Shown: positions 1 to 9,386 of the stretch, piece after piece
How positions within the stretch are numbered: the stretch's first letter is position 1
Layout: every line of letters begins with the position of its first letter
NCBI RefSeq assembly: GCF_010994275.1
Contig: NZ_WMCD01000001.1
Coordinates: 744,001-808,000, forward strand
DNA length: 64,000 nt
Reading direction: 5' to 3'
DNA from: Cyclobacterium jeungdonense
GTDB taxonomy: Bacteria > Bacteroidota > Bacteroidia > Cytophagales > Cyclobacteriaceae
Made by a program: the position numbers and the translations under genes
Notes under the pieces: model-generated
The model's database searches: none
What the model was told of the DNA's origin: nothing
Seen by the model: the letters and a program-made list of their open reading frames with translations, nothing else

Positions 1-1
1 G

Positions 2-721
2 GAGTTTTATGTATTGCCAGTAGCATCCATATCGTACCAATTGATGCCTGAATTTGGAATTTTCGCAACCTACGAGGGAGATGTAAAACGAAATACCTAT
101 TATGACTTTATTCGGGAAAACCCTTTTTTGGGGCCATCCGAGCAGCTTAGAAATACCTTACAAAATTTTCAGGTAAATGCAGGGATTTCTGGTAATGCAA
201 ATGACCTTTTCAATTACCGCCTGGGATTGAAATACGGTGATTTTACCAACATGCATTTCTACGGAAACAATGTATTGGATAGTACCCGGTTTCAGCTCAT
301 CTATGATAACAACACGAAAGTGATGGAATATCACGGAAATCTGAATTATAATTTTGATGAGATTTACAGCCTGGATGCTTCCCTGCATTACTACCAATAC
401 ACTCTGGATGAAATCGGTGCAGCCTGGCACCGGCCGGAGTGGGAGGTACGAGTAAATAATTCCTTTACTCCCGATGAGCGGTGGACCATTTATGCCAACC
501 TACATGCCCTGGGGGGAATTAAGGCTGTCAATCTCGCATCCGATACCGAACGAAACCTAGATCCCCTGCTGGATTTACATGTGCATGCGAACTATGCCTT
601 TTCGAGCCGGTTTTCCGCTTTCCTAAAGGGAAATAATTTATTAAACCAGCAGTACGAACGCTTTAACTATTATCCGGTGCGTTCCATACAGGTGATTGGT
701 GGAATAGGATTTAAATTTTAG
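2..721 (+). CDS. C-terminal part of an outer-membrane beta-barrel receptor (5' partial)
   Basis: The frame is open to the left edge, so the real start lies outside the window and the visible 239 or so residues are the end of a longer protein. Alternating aromatic/polar strands and the tail (NLLNQQY, then YYPVRS, GGIGF and a terminal Phe) match the last strands of TonB-dependent-receptor-type barrels, whose C-terminal Phe is the BAM signal. It would sit in the outer membrane. The ExbB/ExbD/TonB operon about 100 bp downstream fits a TonB-linked transport role, but the plug domain cannot be seen, so a non-TonB barrel is possible. Confidence 0.7.
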   Translation, partial: EFYVLPVASISYQLMPEFGIFATYEGDVKRNTYYDFIRENPFLGPSEQLRNTLQNFQVNAGISGNANDLFNYRLGLKYGDFTNMHFYGNNVLDSTRFQLIYDNNTKVMEYHGNLNYNFDEIYSLDASLHYYQYTLDEIGAAWHRPEWEVRVNNSFTPDERWTIYANLHALGGIKAVNLASDTERNLDPLLDLHVHANYAFSSRFSAFLKGNNLLNQQYERFNYYPVRSIQVIGGIGFKF

Positions 722-830
722 TTTGCGTAGTAGTCCAGCAATCGTGGATGAAATCCGGGAAATATGGTGCCAATATTGTCGATTTGATGGTTTTACTTTA
801 GCTTAGCAGATTGAAACAATCTTTTTTGAT

Positions 831-1499
831 ATGTCTGAAAATAAATCCAAGGATCAAAACAGCCAAGCAAATAACGATGAGGACTTTGGACTTCCCGATG
901 TCTCCGTTACGCCGCTTAAAAGTCCCGTTGCCGGTACGGTGGCTGCTCCAGACCCTGCGCCGATAGGGATGGAAAAAACGCATGCTGGTAAACCGGAAGG
1001 AAGCGAAAGAGAGAAAAAAGAGCGGCGTTCTAACTGGGCGTTATGGCTTATCCTTCTTTTGATTTTGCTTATCGGTTTTGGAGCCTATTATTGGGGTAAT
1101 TTCGGCTACCTTACACCAAATCCGGAAGAAGATGATGTACCTACTGCCCAATCAGAAGAACCAGTGGAAGTAACACCCGAACCGGCACCTGTTCCGGAGT
1201 CGATAGAGGAAGCCCCAGTAGTTGAAGCAGTTACTCCGGTGTTGACAGAAGTGGCCGGAAGAGCCGATTCACCGAGGTATTTTTTGGTGGTAGGCAGTTT
1301 TATCGATGATGACCTAGCCAGAGATTATTCAGAACGACTCAATAAAGCCGGGCTGGAAACGTTTTTGGTGCATCCCTATGGAAGCATTCATTTTTACCGC
1401 CTGGCAATAGGACAGTATGAAAACCTTGATACGGCCCTGGAGGCCATGAATGCTTCCCAAAAGGAATACGAAGAAAACTTATGGGTACTGAAATATTAA
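831..1499 (+). CDS. SPOR-domain membrane protein
   Basis: The product is 222 residues: a hydrophilic cytoplasmic N-terminus (1-66), one transmembrane helix at about 68-89, a Pro/Glu/Val-rich linker, and a C-terminal SPOR-like domain at about 150-222 (motifs YFLVVGSF and FYRLAIGQY). SPOR domains bind denuded peptidoglycan glycan strands, usually at division sites. The ATG of exbB follows the stop after one base, so the gene is the first of a SPOR-exbB-exbD-tonB operon. Bacteroidota often pair SPOR proteins with this energy-transduction set. The membrane topology (N-in, SPOR in the periplasm) is inferred. Confidence 0.85.
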   Translation: MSENKSKDQNSQANNDEDFGLPDVSVTPLKSPVAGTVAAPDPAPIGMEKTHAGKPEGSEREKKERRSNWALWLILLLILLIGFGAYYWGNFGYLTPNPEEDDVPTAQSEEPVEVTPEPAPVPESIEEAPVVEAVTPVLTEVAGRADSPRYFLVVGSFIDDDLARDYSERLNKAGLETFLVHPYGSIHFYRLAIGQYENLDTALEAMNASQKEYEENLWVLKY

Positions 1500-1500
1500 T

Positions 1501-2202
1501 ATGATCCTATTACAAACGTTGTCTACCTCGGACGGCCAGCAGGCTGTCGATTCACTTGCCCTCATGGAGGGGGCCAGTTCATCCGATATTGGTCTATTGG
1601 AGTTATTGATTAAAGGGGGATACATGATGATCCCGCTCTATTTGCTATTTATTTTAGCTATTTTCATTTTTATTGAACGCGTCATAACGTTAAAAAAAGC
1701 CTCCAAAACTCCCAAGGGCATGATCGATCAGGTCAAAATGATGGTTCAAAGTGGTAATATAGAGCAGGCGAAGATGATTTGTCAGGGAGAGGAGACGCCT
1801 GTGGCAAATATGATTAGCAAAGGACTGGAACGTATCGGCAGCCCATTGAAAAATATCGAGGTGGCCATCGAAAACGTCGGTAAAATTGAAATTTATAAAT
1901 TGGAAAAAAACCTGGGACTACTAGCTACCGTTTCGGGAGCTGCACCCATGATCGGGTTTTTGGGAACCGTGGCTGGAATGATCCGGGCATTTATCGGAGT
2001 GGCTCAGGAAGAAGGCATGGTTTCTCCCAAGCTACTCTCTACGGGGATCTATGAGGCCATGATTACCACGGCTACGGGTTTGGTGGTAGGGATCATAGCC
2101 TATCTGGGGTATAACTACCTGGTTACACAGGTCTCGAAGCTGATCCATAATATGGAATATACCACGATCGAATTCATTGATTTACTTCAGGATAAGAAAT
2201 AA
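1501..2202 (+). CDS. exbB: ExbB/TolQ/MotA-family proton channel subunit
   Basis: At 233 residues this is of normal ExbB length. An N-terminal periplasmic segment leads to a first membrane helix at about 40-60, a cytoplasmic loop, and two further helices around GAAPMIGFLGTVAGMI and MITTATGLVVGIIAYLGY, the conserved MotA/TolQ/ExbB proton-channel core. It assembles with ExbD in the inner membrane to energise TonB by proton-motive force. It lies directly after the SPOR gene and ends one base before exbD, which indicates translational coupling. Confidence 0.92.
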   Translation: MILLQTLSTSDGQQAVDSLALMEGASSSDIGLLELLIKGGYMMIPLYLLFILAIFIFIERVITLKKASKTPKGMIDQVKMMVQSGNIEQAKMICQGEETPVANMISKGLERIGSPLKNIEVAIENVGKIEIYKLEKNLGLLATVSGAAPMIGFLGTVAGMIRAFIGVAQEEGMVSPKLLSTGIYEAMITTATGLVVGIIAYLGYNYLVTQVSKLIHNMEYTTIEFIDLLQDKK

Positions 2203-2203
2203 C

Positions 2204-2596
2204 ATGGCCCTACAGTCAAAGAATAAAATCGAAGCCGCTTTCAGCATGTCATCGATGACAGACATCATTTTCCTGCTTTTGATCTTTTTCATGCTTACTT
2301 CTTCTTTCATTACTCCCTCAGGGTTACCTGTAAACCTGCCGAGCAGTGAGGCCTCCGATATTGTGATGCAGGAAGTGACCGTAAGTATCACCAAAGACCT
2401 CAAGTATGCAGTGAATGACCGGCAGGTAAGCCGAAATGAAATTAAAGCTGCGTTAACAACGTTATTGAAAGATAAGAAAGGGTACGTGGTATTGCACATC
2501 GATCAGGAAGTACCTGTGGAGCACCTAGTAGAGGTAGGAGGCATTGCCGCTGCACTCGAAGCCAACGTTACCATCGCCACAAAACCATACAAGTAA
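2204..2596 (+). CDS. exbD: ExbD/TolR biopolymer transport protein
   Basis: I chose the ATG at 2204, one base after the exbB stop, which gives 130 residues; a longer frame would overlap exbB. The sequence begins with the cytoplasmic tail and the helix MTDIIFLLLIFFML, which carries the essential membrane aspartate of ExbD (MTDI), followed by the periplasmic domain with the usual VVLHIDQEVP segment. Together with ExbB it forms the proton-driven stator that energises TonB. It is the third gene of the operon. Confidence 0.92.
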   Translation: MALQSKNKIEAAFSMSSMTDIIFLLLIFFMLTSSFITPSGLPVNLPSSEASDIVMQEVTVSITKDLKYAVNDRQVSRNEIKAALTTLLKDKKGYVVLHIDQEVPVEHLVEVGGIAAALEANVTIATKPYK

Positions 2597-2605
2597 GATT
2601 AGAAA

Positions 2606-3562
2606 ATGGAAGTTTGGGAAGACCGGAAAGAAACCCTGGAAAATAAGAAGAAAGCCATCCTCATCACGTTTTTAGTAAACGCACTGATTTTGGTAGGTTT
2701 TTATTTTATCGTGGTTTGGAAACAACCGGTTCCTCCCATGTCTCAGTTTGGCCTGGAATTGAATCTGGGTTTTTCGGATGCCGGAATGGATAGCGAGCAG
2801 GCTACCACGGAATCTACTGCGAATACGGAGGCGATCGAGGAAGCAGCGGCCCCGGGTGATCCAGCCTCCCAACCCATAGAAAATGTCGTGCCTGTTAGCC
2901 CTCCCGAACCGCAACCCACACCGGCGCAACCCAGCCAGAGTCAACCCAGACAGCAGCCGCAATCACAGGTTCCCAGTCCCGTTCAGACCAACGAAGAACC
3001 AGAACCAACTCCGGATACACCTACGGAAACGCAGGAAAATCCTACCGAAAACCGCGTAGAGAATCAACCGGCTGAAAAAACGGCTCCAGAAAAAGTAGAA
3101 GAGAAAAAGCCTACCGTGGACCCACGTGCTATTTTTGGAGGAGGAGGTAAAACCGGAACAACCAACCAGCCCTCTGCAGGAAACAATGAAGGAACATCCA
3201 ACCAGCAGGGCAACGAAGGCAATCCTCAGGGTACTGTGGATGGTCGGTCCATTCTGCAGTCCGGACGCGGTAATACAGGCGATGGCTCCGGCTACAACCT
3301 GGATTTGGCAGGCTGGGATTTTGCCTCCAGGCCAACGATTGAGGATAATTTATCCAACCGAAACGGCCGAATCGTTTTCCGAATTACTGTCAACGATGAC
3401 GGGCGAATCGTACAAGCCATCCCCTTGGAATATAACGTTAGCAATGAAGTATTGAATTACTACCGAACCGTGGTCAATGGCCTTTCCTTTAAAAGACAGA
3501 GCGGAAACCCCACCGCCGAATATTCCACTGGGAGAATTACCTTTATAATCCGCGTAGATTAA
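2606..3562 (+). CDS. tonB: Energy transducer TonB
   Basis: This 318-residue protein has a cytoplasmic start, one membrane helix at about 17-39, a long Pro/Gln/Glu-rich periplasmic linker (about 80-175), a Gly/Asn/Gln-rich stretch with a GGGG run, and a C-terminal TonB-like domain (about 230-318; RIVFRITVNDDGRIVQAIP). TonB spans the periplasm and transmits energy from ExbBD to outer-membrane receptors. It starts 9 bases after exbD and closes the operon before folC (9-base gap, possibly read through). The linker is of low complexity, so its exact boundaries are uncertain. Confidence 0.88.
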   Translation: MEVWEDRKETLENKKKAILITFLVNALILVGFYFIVVWKQPVPPMSQFGLELNLGFSDAGMDSEQATTESTANTEAIEEAAAPGDPASQPIENVVPVSPPEPQPTPAQPSQSQPRQQPQSQVPSPVQTNEEPEPTPDTPTETQENPTENRVENQPAEKTAPEKVEEKKPTVDPRAIFGGGGKTGTTNQPSAGNNEGTSNQQGNEGNPQGTVDGRSILQSGRGNTGDGSGYNLDLAGWDFASRPTIEDNLSNRNGRIVFRITVNDDGRIVQAIPLEYNVSNEVLNYYRTVVNGLSFKRQSGNPTAEYSTGRITFIIRVD

Positions 3563-3571
3563 GTACTTTTC

Positions 3572-4876
3572 ATGACCTATCAGGAATCCCTTGACTTTTT
3601 ATACCAGGCCCTGCCCATGTTTCAGCGCGTGGGGGCCCCGGCGTTTAAGAAAGACCTAACGAACACCATCAAACTATGTGAACGCCTGGGGAACCCCCAG
3701 CAGACGTTCAAAAGTATTCATATTGCCGGCACGAATGGGAAGGGCAGCTCTGCCCATGCCCTGGCCTCGATTCTTCAGGAAGCCGGGTATAAAACCGGAT
3801 TATACACTTCTCCGCATCTAAAGTCCTTTCGGGAGCGGATCAAAATCAATGGCCAGGAAATTCCGGAAGAGGAGGTTTGCGCCTTCGTAGAAGAGCAACG
3901 GGATTTTTTGTTGGACCTAAAACCTAGTTTTTTTGAAATGACGGTGGCCATGGCCTTTTCCTACTTTGCCCGGGAAAAAGTGGATATTGCAGTCATCGAA
4001 ACGGGAATGGGCGGAAGGTTTGACAGTACCAATGTGCTAAAGCCCTTGCTAAGTCTGATTACCAATATCAGCCTTGACCATGTCCAGTTTTTGGGTGATA
4101 CCCTTGAAAAAATTGCCAGCGAAAAAGCAGGTATCATCAAGGAAGGGGTTCCAGTAATCATCGGGCAAACACAGGAGGTGACTACGGCTGTTTTTCAGCA
4201 AGCAGCCCGGGAAAAAAAGGCACCGCTGTTTTTTGCCGACCAATCCTTTAAAATATTGCCTAAAGGCTGGAAGGAAACGGCTGACACCGACACCCTCTCG
4301 CTCTATGAAATAACGGAAATTGATGGCAGCAATTGGGAAGTAGGAATGGATTTATTGGGTAATTACCAGGCCAAAAACCTGCCGGGTATATTGTTGGCTG
4401 TTGCCAGGCTTAATGAAATGGGTTTTAAAATAGCTTCCGAAGACCTTGTAAATGGACTGGCTCGGATACGGAAAAATACCGGATTGAAGGGACGTTGGCA
4501 ATTACTAGGAAAAGATCCCTTAATAATCTGTGATACAGGTCATAATGAAGATGGAATTAAACTAATTATAGAACAACTTAACCGCCTTCCGCATCGAGAC
4601 ATGTACCTGGTCCTGGGAATGGTTCAGGACAAGGACCACGGTCGGATTTTGGACCTTTTGCCCAAGAAGGCACAGTACATTTTCTGCCAGGCAGATCAGC
4701 CCCGATCTTTGCCGGCGGAAGCATTAAAAGAAAAGGCAGCTCTGCATGGATTGAGGGGAATTAGCATTACCGATGTCAATGCAGCCATTGCCTATGCCAA
4801 AAAAAATGCCAGGACGGATGACCTGATTTTCATAGGAGGCAGTACATTTGTCGTCGCAGAAATAAAGGAACTTTAA
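3572..4876 (+). CDS. folC: Bifunctional folylpolyglutamate/dihydrofolate synthase
   Basis: The 434-residue product matches FolC length. It carries the Mur-ligase-type P-loop GTNGKGS (about 53-59), the TGLYTSPHL folate-loop segment, the ETGMGGRFDSTN motif and a C-terminal ligase domain with DTGHNEDG. The enzyme adds glutamate to dihydropteroate or folates in an ATP-dependent ligation in the cytoplasm. It follows tonB after 9 bases and precedes trmB by 5 bases, so these housekeeping genes are probably cotranscribed with the TonB operon. Confidence 0.95.
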   Translation: MTYQESLDFLYQALPMFQRVGAPAFKKDLTNTIKLCERLGNPQQTFKSIHIAGTNGKGSSAHALASILQEAGYKTGLYTSPHLKSFRERIKINGQEIPEEEVCAFVEEQRDFLLDLKPSFFEMTVAMAFSYFAREKVDIAVIETGMGGRFDSTNVLKPLLSLITNISLDHVQFLGDTLEKIASEKAGIIKEGVPVIIGQTQEVTTAVFQQAAREKKAPLFFADQSFKILPKGWKETADTDTLSLYEITEIDGSNWEVGMDLLGNYQAKNLPGILLAVARLNEMGFKIASEDLVNGLARIRKNTGLKGRWQLLGKDPLIICDTGHNEDGIKLIIEQLNRLPHRDMYLVLGMVQDKDHGRILDLLPKKAQYIFCQADQPRSLPAEALKEKAALHGLRGISITDVNAAIAYAKKNARTDDLIFIGGSTFVVAEIKEL

Positions 4877-4881
4877 TAGGT

Positions 4882-5547
4882 ATGGGTAGAAATAAACTGG
4901 AACGCTTCAGGCAAAATGAGGCCAATCCCAATGTGGTACAACCCGGAAAGGAGCGTTTTGAAAAAATAAAAGGAAACTGGAAGGAACTGCAGTTTCAAAA
5001 CAACCATCCTCTGGTGGTAGAGCTTGCCTGTGGAAGGGGGGAATTTACCGTGGGGTTGGCCAGACACTATCCGGAGAAAAACTTTGTCGGGGTAGATATC
5101 AAGGGTTCCCGGATATGGAAAGGAAGCAGTCAGGCTTCCGAAGAGGGCCTGGAAAATGTGGCTTTTCTCCGTACTCAGATTGAAAATCTGGAAGCGTCTT
5201 TTGCCCCCGGAGAGGTGGATGAATTATGGATTACCTTTCCCGATCCACGACCCAAAGAACGAGATGAGAAAAGAAGGCTCACTTCCCCACGATTTCTTCA
5301 AATATACCGGCAAATCATGAACAGGGAGGGAGCTATTCATTTCAAAACCGATAACACCGGACTCTACATTTATACCGAAGAACTTCTTGCCAGCAGGCCG
5401 GATATACGAGTCGAACGAAAAACAATGGATTTTTACCGATCGGAATGGAGAGAAGAACATCACGGTATCCGGACGCGTTACGAGAAAATGTTTATGGAAA
5501 AGGGAGAAACCATCAAATACGTTGTGTTTTCCTTGAATCCCCTTTAA
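4882..5547 (+). CDS. trmB: tRNA (guanosine(46)-N7)-methyltransferase
   Basis: The 221 residues have the typical TrmB layout: an N-terminal tail, the SAM-binding segment VELACGRGEFTVGLA, VGVDIKG, and the family signature FPDPRPKERDEKRRL, followed by FKTDN. It methylates G46 in the variable loop of tRNAs. It sits 5 bases after folC, and its 3' end overlaps by 4 bases the convergent gene on the other strand. Confidence 0.95.
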   Translation: MGRNKLERFRQNEANPNVVQPGKERFEKIKGNWKELQFQNNHPLVVELACGRGEFTVGLARHYPEKNFVGVDIKGSRIWKGSSQASEEGLENVAFLRTQIENLEASFAPGEVDELWITFPDPRPKERDEKRRLTSPRFLQIYRQIMNREGAIHFKTDNTGLYIYTEELLASRPDIRVERKTMDFYRSEWREEHHGIRTRYEKMFMEKGETIKYVVFSLNPL

Positions 5548-6173
5548 TCTTCGACTTCCAGGGCCTCAAGAATATCCGCCAATTCATCAAAATCTTTGAT
5601 TCCAGGTCGGATTTCATGGCCTCCTTTCATGCTAATGCCTTTTATTCCAGTGGCTTCAAGAATGCCGCCAATAGTAGTAGCATCAAATCCAAAACCCACC
5701 AGCACCTCACAGTTCGCTGCCAGCTGTCCAACCATTTTCAGCTCCTCTTCACCGATTGTGTCTTCTGAGTCCGCTTCAAGATTAAGTAAAATCTCGTGTT
5801 CTCCCAGGCTTTTCGAAAATGACAGAATGTCTTCCCAATCTTCTGCCTGTTTAATCGTGTAGGAATAAATCAATCCATAACCACTGTTTTCCAAGAGTTG
5901 CAAATGGTGTTTTTCAGCGACCTGGATCCATTCGAAGCCCTCGTATTCCTGAATTGTTTTAAGGATTTGATCTGGGTGGGAAAGTTTAAACTCAGCTACG
6001 TATTGAAGGCCAGAAAGCCAACCTGTGATTTCTTTGAATTCTACGGGAGAAACAAAATATTCGGAGTTCTCCTCCAGGCAAAATCCCATTAGATTTACGT
6101 ACATTCCGGCACAATACCTGGCATCACTTAAATTGTTTACATTGCTTATCTTTACAAAAGTTTTTAAGGCCAT
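5544..6173 (-). CDS. TrpF-like (phosphoribosylanthranilate isomerase-related) protein
   Basis: The 209-residue protein resembles a TrpF TIM barrel. The start (KISNVNNLSDARYCAGM, then NLMGF) parallels KICGITN...DA...A...LGF of TrpF, and the end (GISMKGGHEIRPGIKDF) parallels the SGVE..PGIKD phosphate-binding loop. The catalytic Cys of the first strand (KxCG) is Ser here (KISN), and the Asp loop is poorly matched. No trp operon is adjacent, so a divergent or non-tryptophan role is likely. It converges on trmB with a 4-base overlap and is divergent from the lipoprotein gene at 6225. Confidence 0.6.
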   Translation of the reverse strand: MALKTFVKISNVNNLSDARYCAGMYVNLMGFCLEENSEYFVSPVEFKEITGWLSGLQYVAEFKLSHPDQILKTIQEYEGFEWIQVAEKHHLQLLENSGYGLIYSYTIKQAEDWEDILSFSKSLGEHEILLNLEADSEDTIGEEELKMVGQLAANCEVLVGFGFDATTIGGILEATGIKGISMKGGHEIRPGIKDFDELADILEALEVED

Positions 6174-6224
6174 TTCAATTTGGAATATTAATTATGTAAT
6201 TTTCAAAGATTTCAAAGATAGAGA

Positions 6225-6914
6225 ATGAAAGTTTTGGAAAAAAGTAGTTGCATCCTGCTATTGGGGATTTTTGTTATGGGTTGTGAGGTGCTGCGGGAAG
6301 AACCTTCCATCGTTACTTCTACCTATTACCCCTTGGCGATAGGCAATTTTTGGGAATACCATGTGGACAACACCCAGTATTTTGGTGAAGAAGATTTTGA
6401 AACCACCGAATTTTTTTACCGGGATGAGATAGTTGAACAATACCTGAACGCCGATAATGACCTGGTTTACCGGGTAAGGAGACGGTATTCGGACGACAGG
6501 AATAGTTGGAGGGACGAAAAAAGCTATACCTTGACATTTTCCAATAGCCGGATTATCCGTCATGATAATAACCGACAGGATATTGTGTTGATCTATCCGG
6601 TTGCATCTGATAGTGAATGGGATGGAAACGCTTATAATTCGCTTCCTGAAACTTTTTTTTTTATAGAAAGAATGGGGGATTACCTGGTAGGCAATACCTA
6701 TTATCCGGAAACCGCCACTGTAAGGCAAAGCGAGGAGGATGACCAGATTACGCTTCGGGACATCCGCTATGAGGTTTATGGTAGGGATGTTGGGCTGATA
6801 GAAAGCTACTATGAAGTATTCAGGTATTGTTCCAGAAATGAATGCCTGGGAGAACAAATTATTCAGGAAGGACGTTTTACTCATTTAAAACTGATAAATT
6901 ATGGGAAAGACTAG
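6225..6914 (+). CDS. Putative lipoprotein of unknown function
   Basis: The 229-residue product begins with a lipoprotein signal (hydrophobic stretch ending in FVMGC), so the Cys at about residue 20 would be acylated and the protein exported. The body is rich in Tyr/Asp/Glu with repeated Y(Y/R)xxx motifs (YPLAIGNFWEYHV), as in Bacteroidota surface or periplasmic proteins of unknown role. I recognise no catalytic motif. Its 3' end overlaps the S8 peptidase start by 14 bases, suggesting the two are translated together and possibly secreted as a pair. Confidence 0.75.
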   Translation: MKVLEKSSCILLLGIFVMGCEVLREEPSIVTSTYYPLAIGNFWEYHVDNTQYFGEEDFETTEFFYRDEIVEQYLNADNDLVYRVRRRYSDDRNSWRDEKSYTLTFSNSRIIRHDNNRQDIVLIYPVASDSEWDGNAYNSLPETFFFIERMGDYLVGNTYYPETATVRQSEEDDQITLRDIRYEVYGRDVGLIESYYEVFRYCSRNECLGEQIIQEGRFTHLKLINYGKD

Positions 6915-8532
6915 GCTTGTCATTTTGTTTTTTCTCCTGGTAAGCAGCTGGACTTCCTTGCAGGGGCAAGACAGGTATGCGGTGCATTACCGATATAAGC
7001 CATCTTCTAACTATAGTTTGGATCGTCCGGAGGAATTGGTAGGCGAGAAAGCCCTTTTGCGTAGAGATAGGGAACAAATAGCTTTAGATAGCACCGATTT
7101 ACCAGTCTCTAGTCAGTATTCCTCTTTGATAGCCAAAGAAGTTCAGGAAATATTCTACCATTCAAAATGGCTCAATGCTTCCGTGGTTTTAGCTGATGTA
7201 GCGGCAATTGAAAAAATCAAATCCTTTCCCTTTGTTGAAGAAGTAGTGTATGTGGGAAGGGGAGGGCAGCAGGTAAATGGAGAAGAGGGAACAAAGAATT
7301 ATACAGATCCACTAAGAACCCCAAGCATTACAGCAACAGCCGCGTACACCTTTGATTTTCAAAATCATATTCTCGGAATTCCGGAAATGCATGAAGATGG
7401 CTACAGGGGGGATGGAGTAACTATTGCCGTCTTTGACGCTGGATTTTTAAATACTGATGAAATTGTTGGACTGCAGCACCTTTTTAACGAAAACAGGATT
7501 TTGGCTACCCGGGATTTTGTACGTCCAGGACCTTCCACCGTTTTTCGTACCGATACGCATGGCACTGGTGCCTTGTCACTACTGGCCTCCTACGATCCCA
7601 GCCAGTTGGTAGGAGGGGCGTATGCTGCAAATTATATCCTGTGCATTACGGAGGATGTGGATTCTGAGTTTCGTATTGAGGAATACAATTGGGTCAGGGC
7701 AGCTGAATTTGCTGATAGTCTGGGTGTGCAAATCATCAATAGTTCGCTGGGTTATAATCACTTCGATGATCCGAAGATGAATTACAGCAAAGAAGATCTT
7801 GATGGCAACACAGCGGTCATTTCTAAGGGGGCCGCCATGGCTGCCAGAAAAGGGATATTGGTGGTCAGTAGCTCTGGGAATGAGGGGAATATCCAGTGGC
7901 AGACCATAACTGTACCTGCAGATGCAAAAGGAATTTTAGCGGTGGGGGCGATTAACAATCAATTTACTAAAGCCGGGTTCAGTTCAATCGGTCCCAGTAG
8001 TGATGGGCGCATCAAACCGGAGCTTGTGGCTTATGGGTCCGGGGTTACCCTATGGCGTCAGGTAGAAGGAACCAGCCTTTCTAGTGGCACTTCTTTTTCA
8101 GCCCCACAGGTTGCGGCTTTGGCAGCAGGATTGTGGCAAGCCAATCCCGATTTTACCCGATCCGAATTAACGAAAAAGATCTTGCAAAGTGGCTCCCAGG
8201 CAGACAGCCCCGATTTTGAATTAGGGTATGGTGTCCCGAACTACTTTAGAGCGATGTATGGCCGCGAAGAAGGAACCCTGGTGGATTCACCTTCCAGAAT
8301 CTATCCAAATCCCTTGGATGAGAAAGAGTTGTTTGTCGAATTTGGACAGGAAAATTCCTGTCAGCTAACGCTTTATGATTTGCAGGGAAAGCTGATAAGT
8401 TCGCTTCAGTTAGATCGGTATGTGATGCGTGATCCCTATCGGATCGATATGGGTACCCTCATCCCAGGTCTGTATTGGCTTGAGTTAGAGGATGATTCTT
8501 CAGCTGCCCGTATGAAGTTATGGAAGAAATAA
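6901..8532 (+). CDS. Secreted S8 subtilisin-like peptidase with T9SS sorting domain
   Basis: The 543-residue protein has a signal peptide (1-22) and a short propeptide-like region. The subtilase catalytic triad is visible: Asp179 (AVFDAG), His220 (DTHGTG) and Ser398 (SGTSFSAPQ), with Asn327 in SSGNEG as the oxyanion residue. The last 80 or so residues (from SRIYPNPL; LTLYDLQGKLI; LIPGLYWLEL) form a type A T9SS C-terminal sorting domain, so it is probably exported through the type IX system. The ATG lies inside the end of the preceding lipoprotein gene. Confidence 0.92.
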   Translation: MGKTRLVILFFLLVSSWTSLQGQDRYAVHYRYKPSSNYSLDRPEELVGEKALLRRDREQIALDSTDLPVSSQYSSLIAKEVQEIFYHSKWLNASVVLADVAAIEKIKSFPFVEEVVYVGRGGQQVNGEEGTKNYTDPLRTPSITATAAYTFDFQNHILGIPEMHEDGYRGDGVTIAVFDAGFLNTDEIVGLQHLFNENRILATRDFVRPGPSTVFRTDTHGTGALSLLASYDPSQLVGGAYAANYILCITEDVDSEFRIEEYNWVRAAEFADSLGVQIINSSLGYNHFDDPKMNYSKEDLDGNTAVISKGAAMAARKGILVVSSSGNEGNIQWQTITVPADAKGILAVGAINNQFTKAGFSSIGPSSDGRIKPELVAYGSGVTLWRQVEGTSLSSGTSFSAPQVAALAAGLWQANPDFTRSELTKKILQSGSQADSPDFELGYGVPNYFRAMYGREEGTLVDSPSRIYPNPLDEKELFVEFGQENSCQLTLYDLQGKLISSLQLDRYVMRDPYRIDMGTLIPGLYWLELEDDSSAARMKLWKK

Positions 8533-8612
8533 GGAAATGAAAATAATTTTTCCTTTTTTTGTAATGTATCAGATGTCTTAAATCCGATTTCTTTTAAACC
8601 AACTCCCAATTC

Positions 8613-9266
8613 ATGAATCCATTGATTGCCCCGTCCGTTCTTGCTGCTGACTTTGCTAACCTTCAGAAAGAAGTGGAGATGATAAACGGCTCCGCAGCAG
8701 ATTACATCCACGTAGATATCATGGACGGGGTGTTCGTACCCAATATTTCTATGGGTTTACCGGTGGTAGAAGCCATTAATCGGTACGCGAATAAGCCCTT
8801 AGACGTACACCTGATGATTGTAAATCCGGAAAATTACCTGGCTGCTTTTCAAAAAGCCGGTGCGGCACATATCACAGTGCATAGTGAAGCATGCCCTCAT
8901 CTCCATCGAACCATACAATCGATTAAGGAACTGGGCTGTAAAGCAGGGGTAGCTGTGAACCCTCATACGCCGATAGCCCAGTTGGAAGATATCATACGGG
9001 AAGTAGATATTGTCATTCTGATGTCGGTGAACCCGGGATTTGGAGGCCAGAAATTTATTGAAAACACCTACAAAAAAGTTCACCGACTTGCCAAACTGAT
9101 TGTTGAAACCGGATCCCATGCCAAGATTGAAATCGATGGGGGGGTGAGCATGGAAAACGCAAGAAAATTATTTGATGCCGGAGCGAATATTCTAGTTGCA
9201 GGAAATTTTGTCTTTTCCTCAGAAAATCCACAAGAAACCATTAAAAAGCTAAAAAATATCGTTTAA
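8613..9266 (+). CDS. rpe: Ribulose-phosphate 3-epimerase
   Basis: The 217-residue sequence has the standard length and the Rpe motifs: LIAPSVLAADFANL, VDIMDGVFVPN, LDVHLMI, VNPGFGGQKFI and EIDGGVSMENA. It interconverts ribulose-5-phosphate and xylulose-5-phosphate in the pentose phosphate pathway using a metal in a TIM barrel. It appears to be a single-gene unit; no terminator is obvious in the following 110 bases. Confidence 0.96.
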   Translation: MNPLIAPSVLAADFANLQKEVEMINGSAADYIHVDIMDGVFVPNISMGLPVVEAINRYANKPLDVHLMIVNPENYLAAFQKAGAAHITVHSEACPHLHRTIQSIKELGCKAGVAVNPHTPIAQLEDIIREVDIVILMSVNPGFGGQKFIENTYKKVHRLAKLIVETGSHAKIEIDGGVSMENARKLFDAGANILVAGNFVFSSENPQETIKKLKNIV

Positions 9267-9386
9267 ATTCAAATTATAGGGGGGCCATATAAATTATGGC
9301 GCATTTTTTGTCTTATTATTTGCGAAATAAATGGATTCTAACTTAATTCGTGAGTATATAGCGTTTAATAAACTGAAATGGAAATT

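Noticed and set aside
6258..6884. A 208-codon minus-strand frame opposite the lipoprotein gene
   Set aside because: It lies entirely antisense to a gene with a clear lipoprotein signal, and its translation has no family features.
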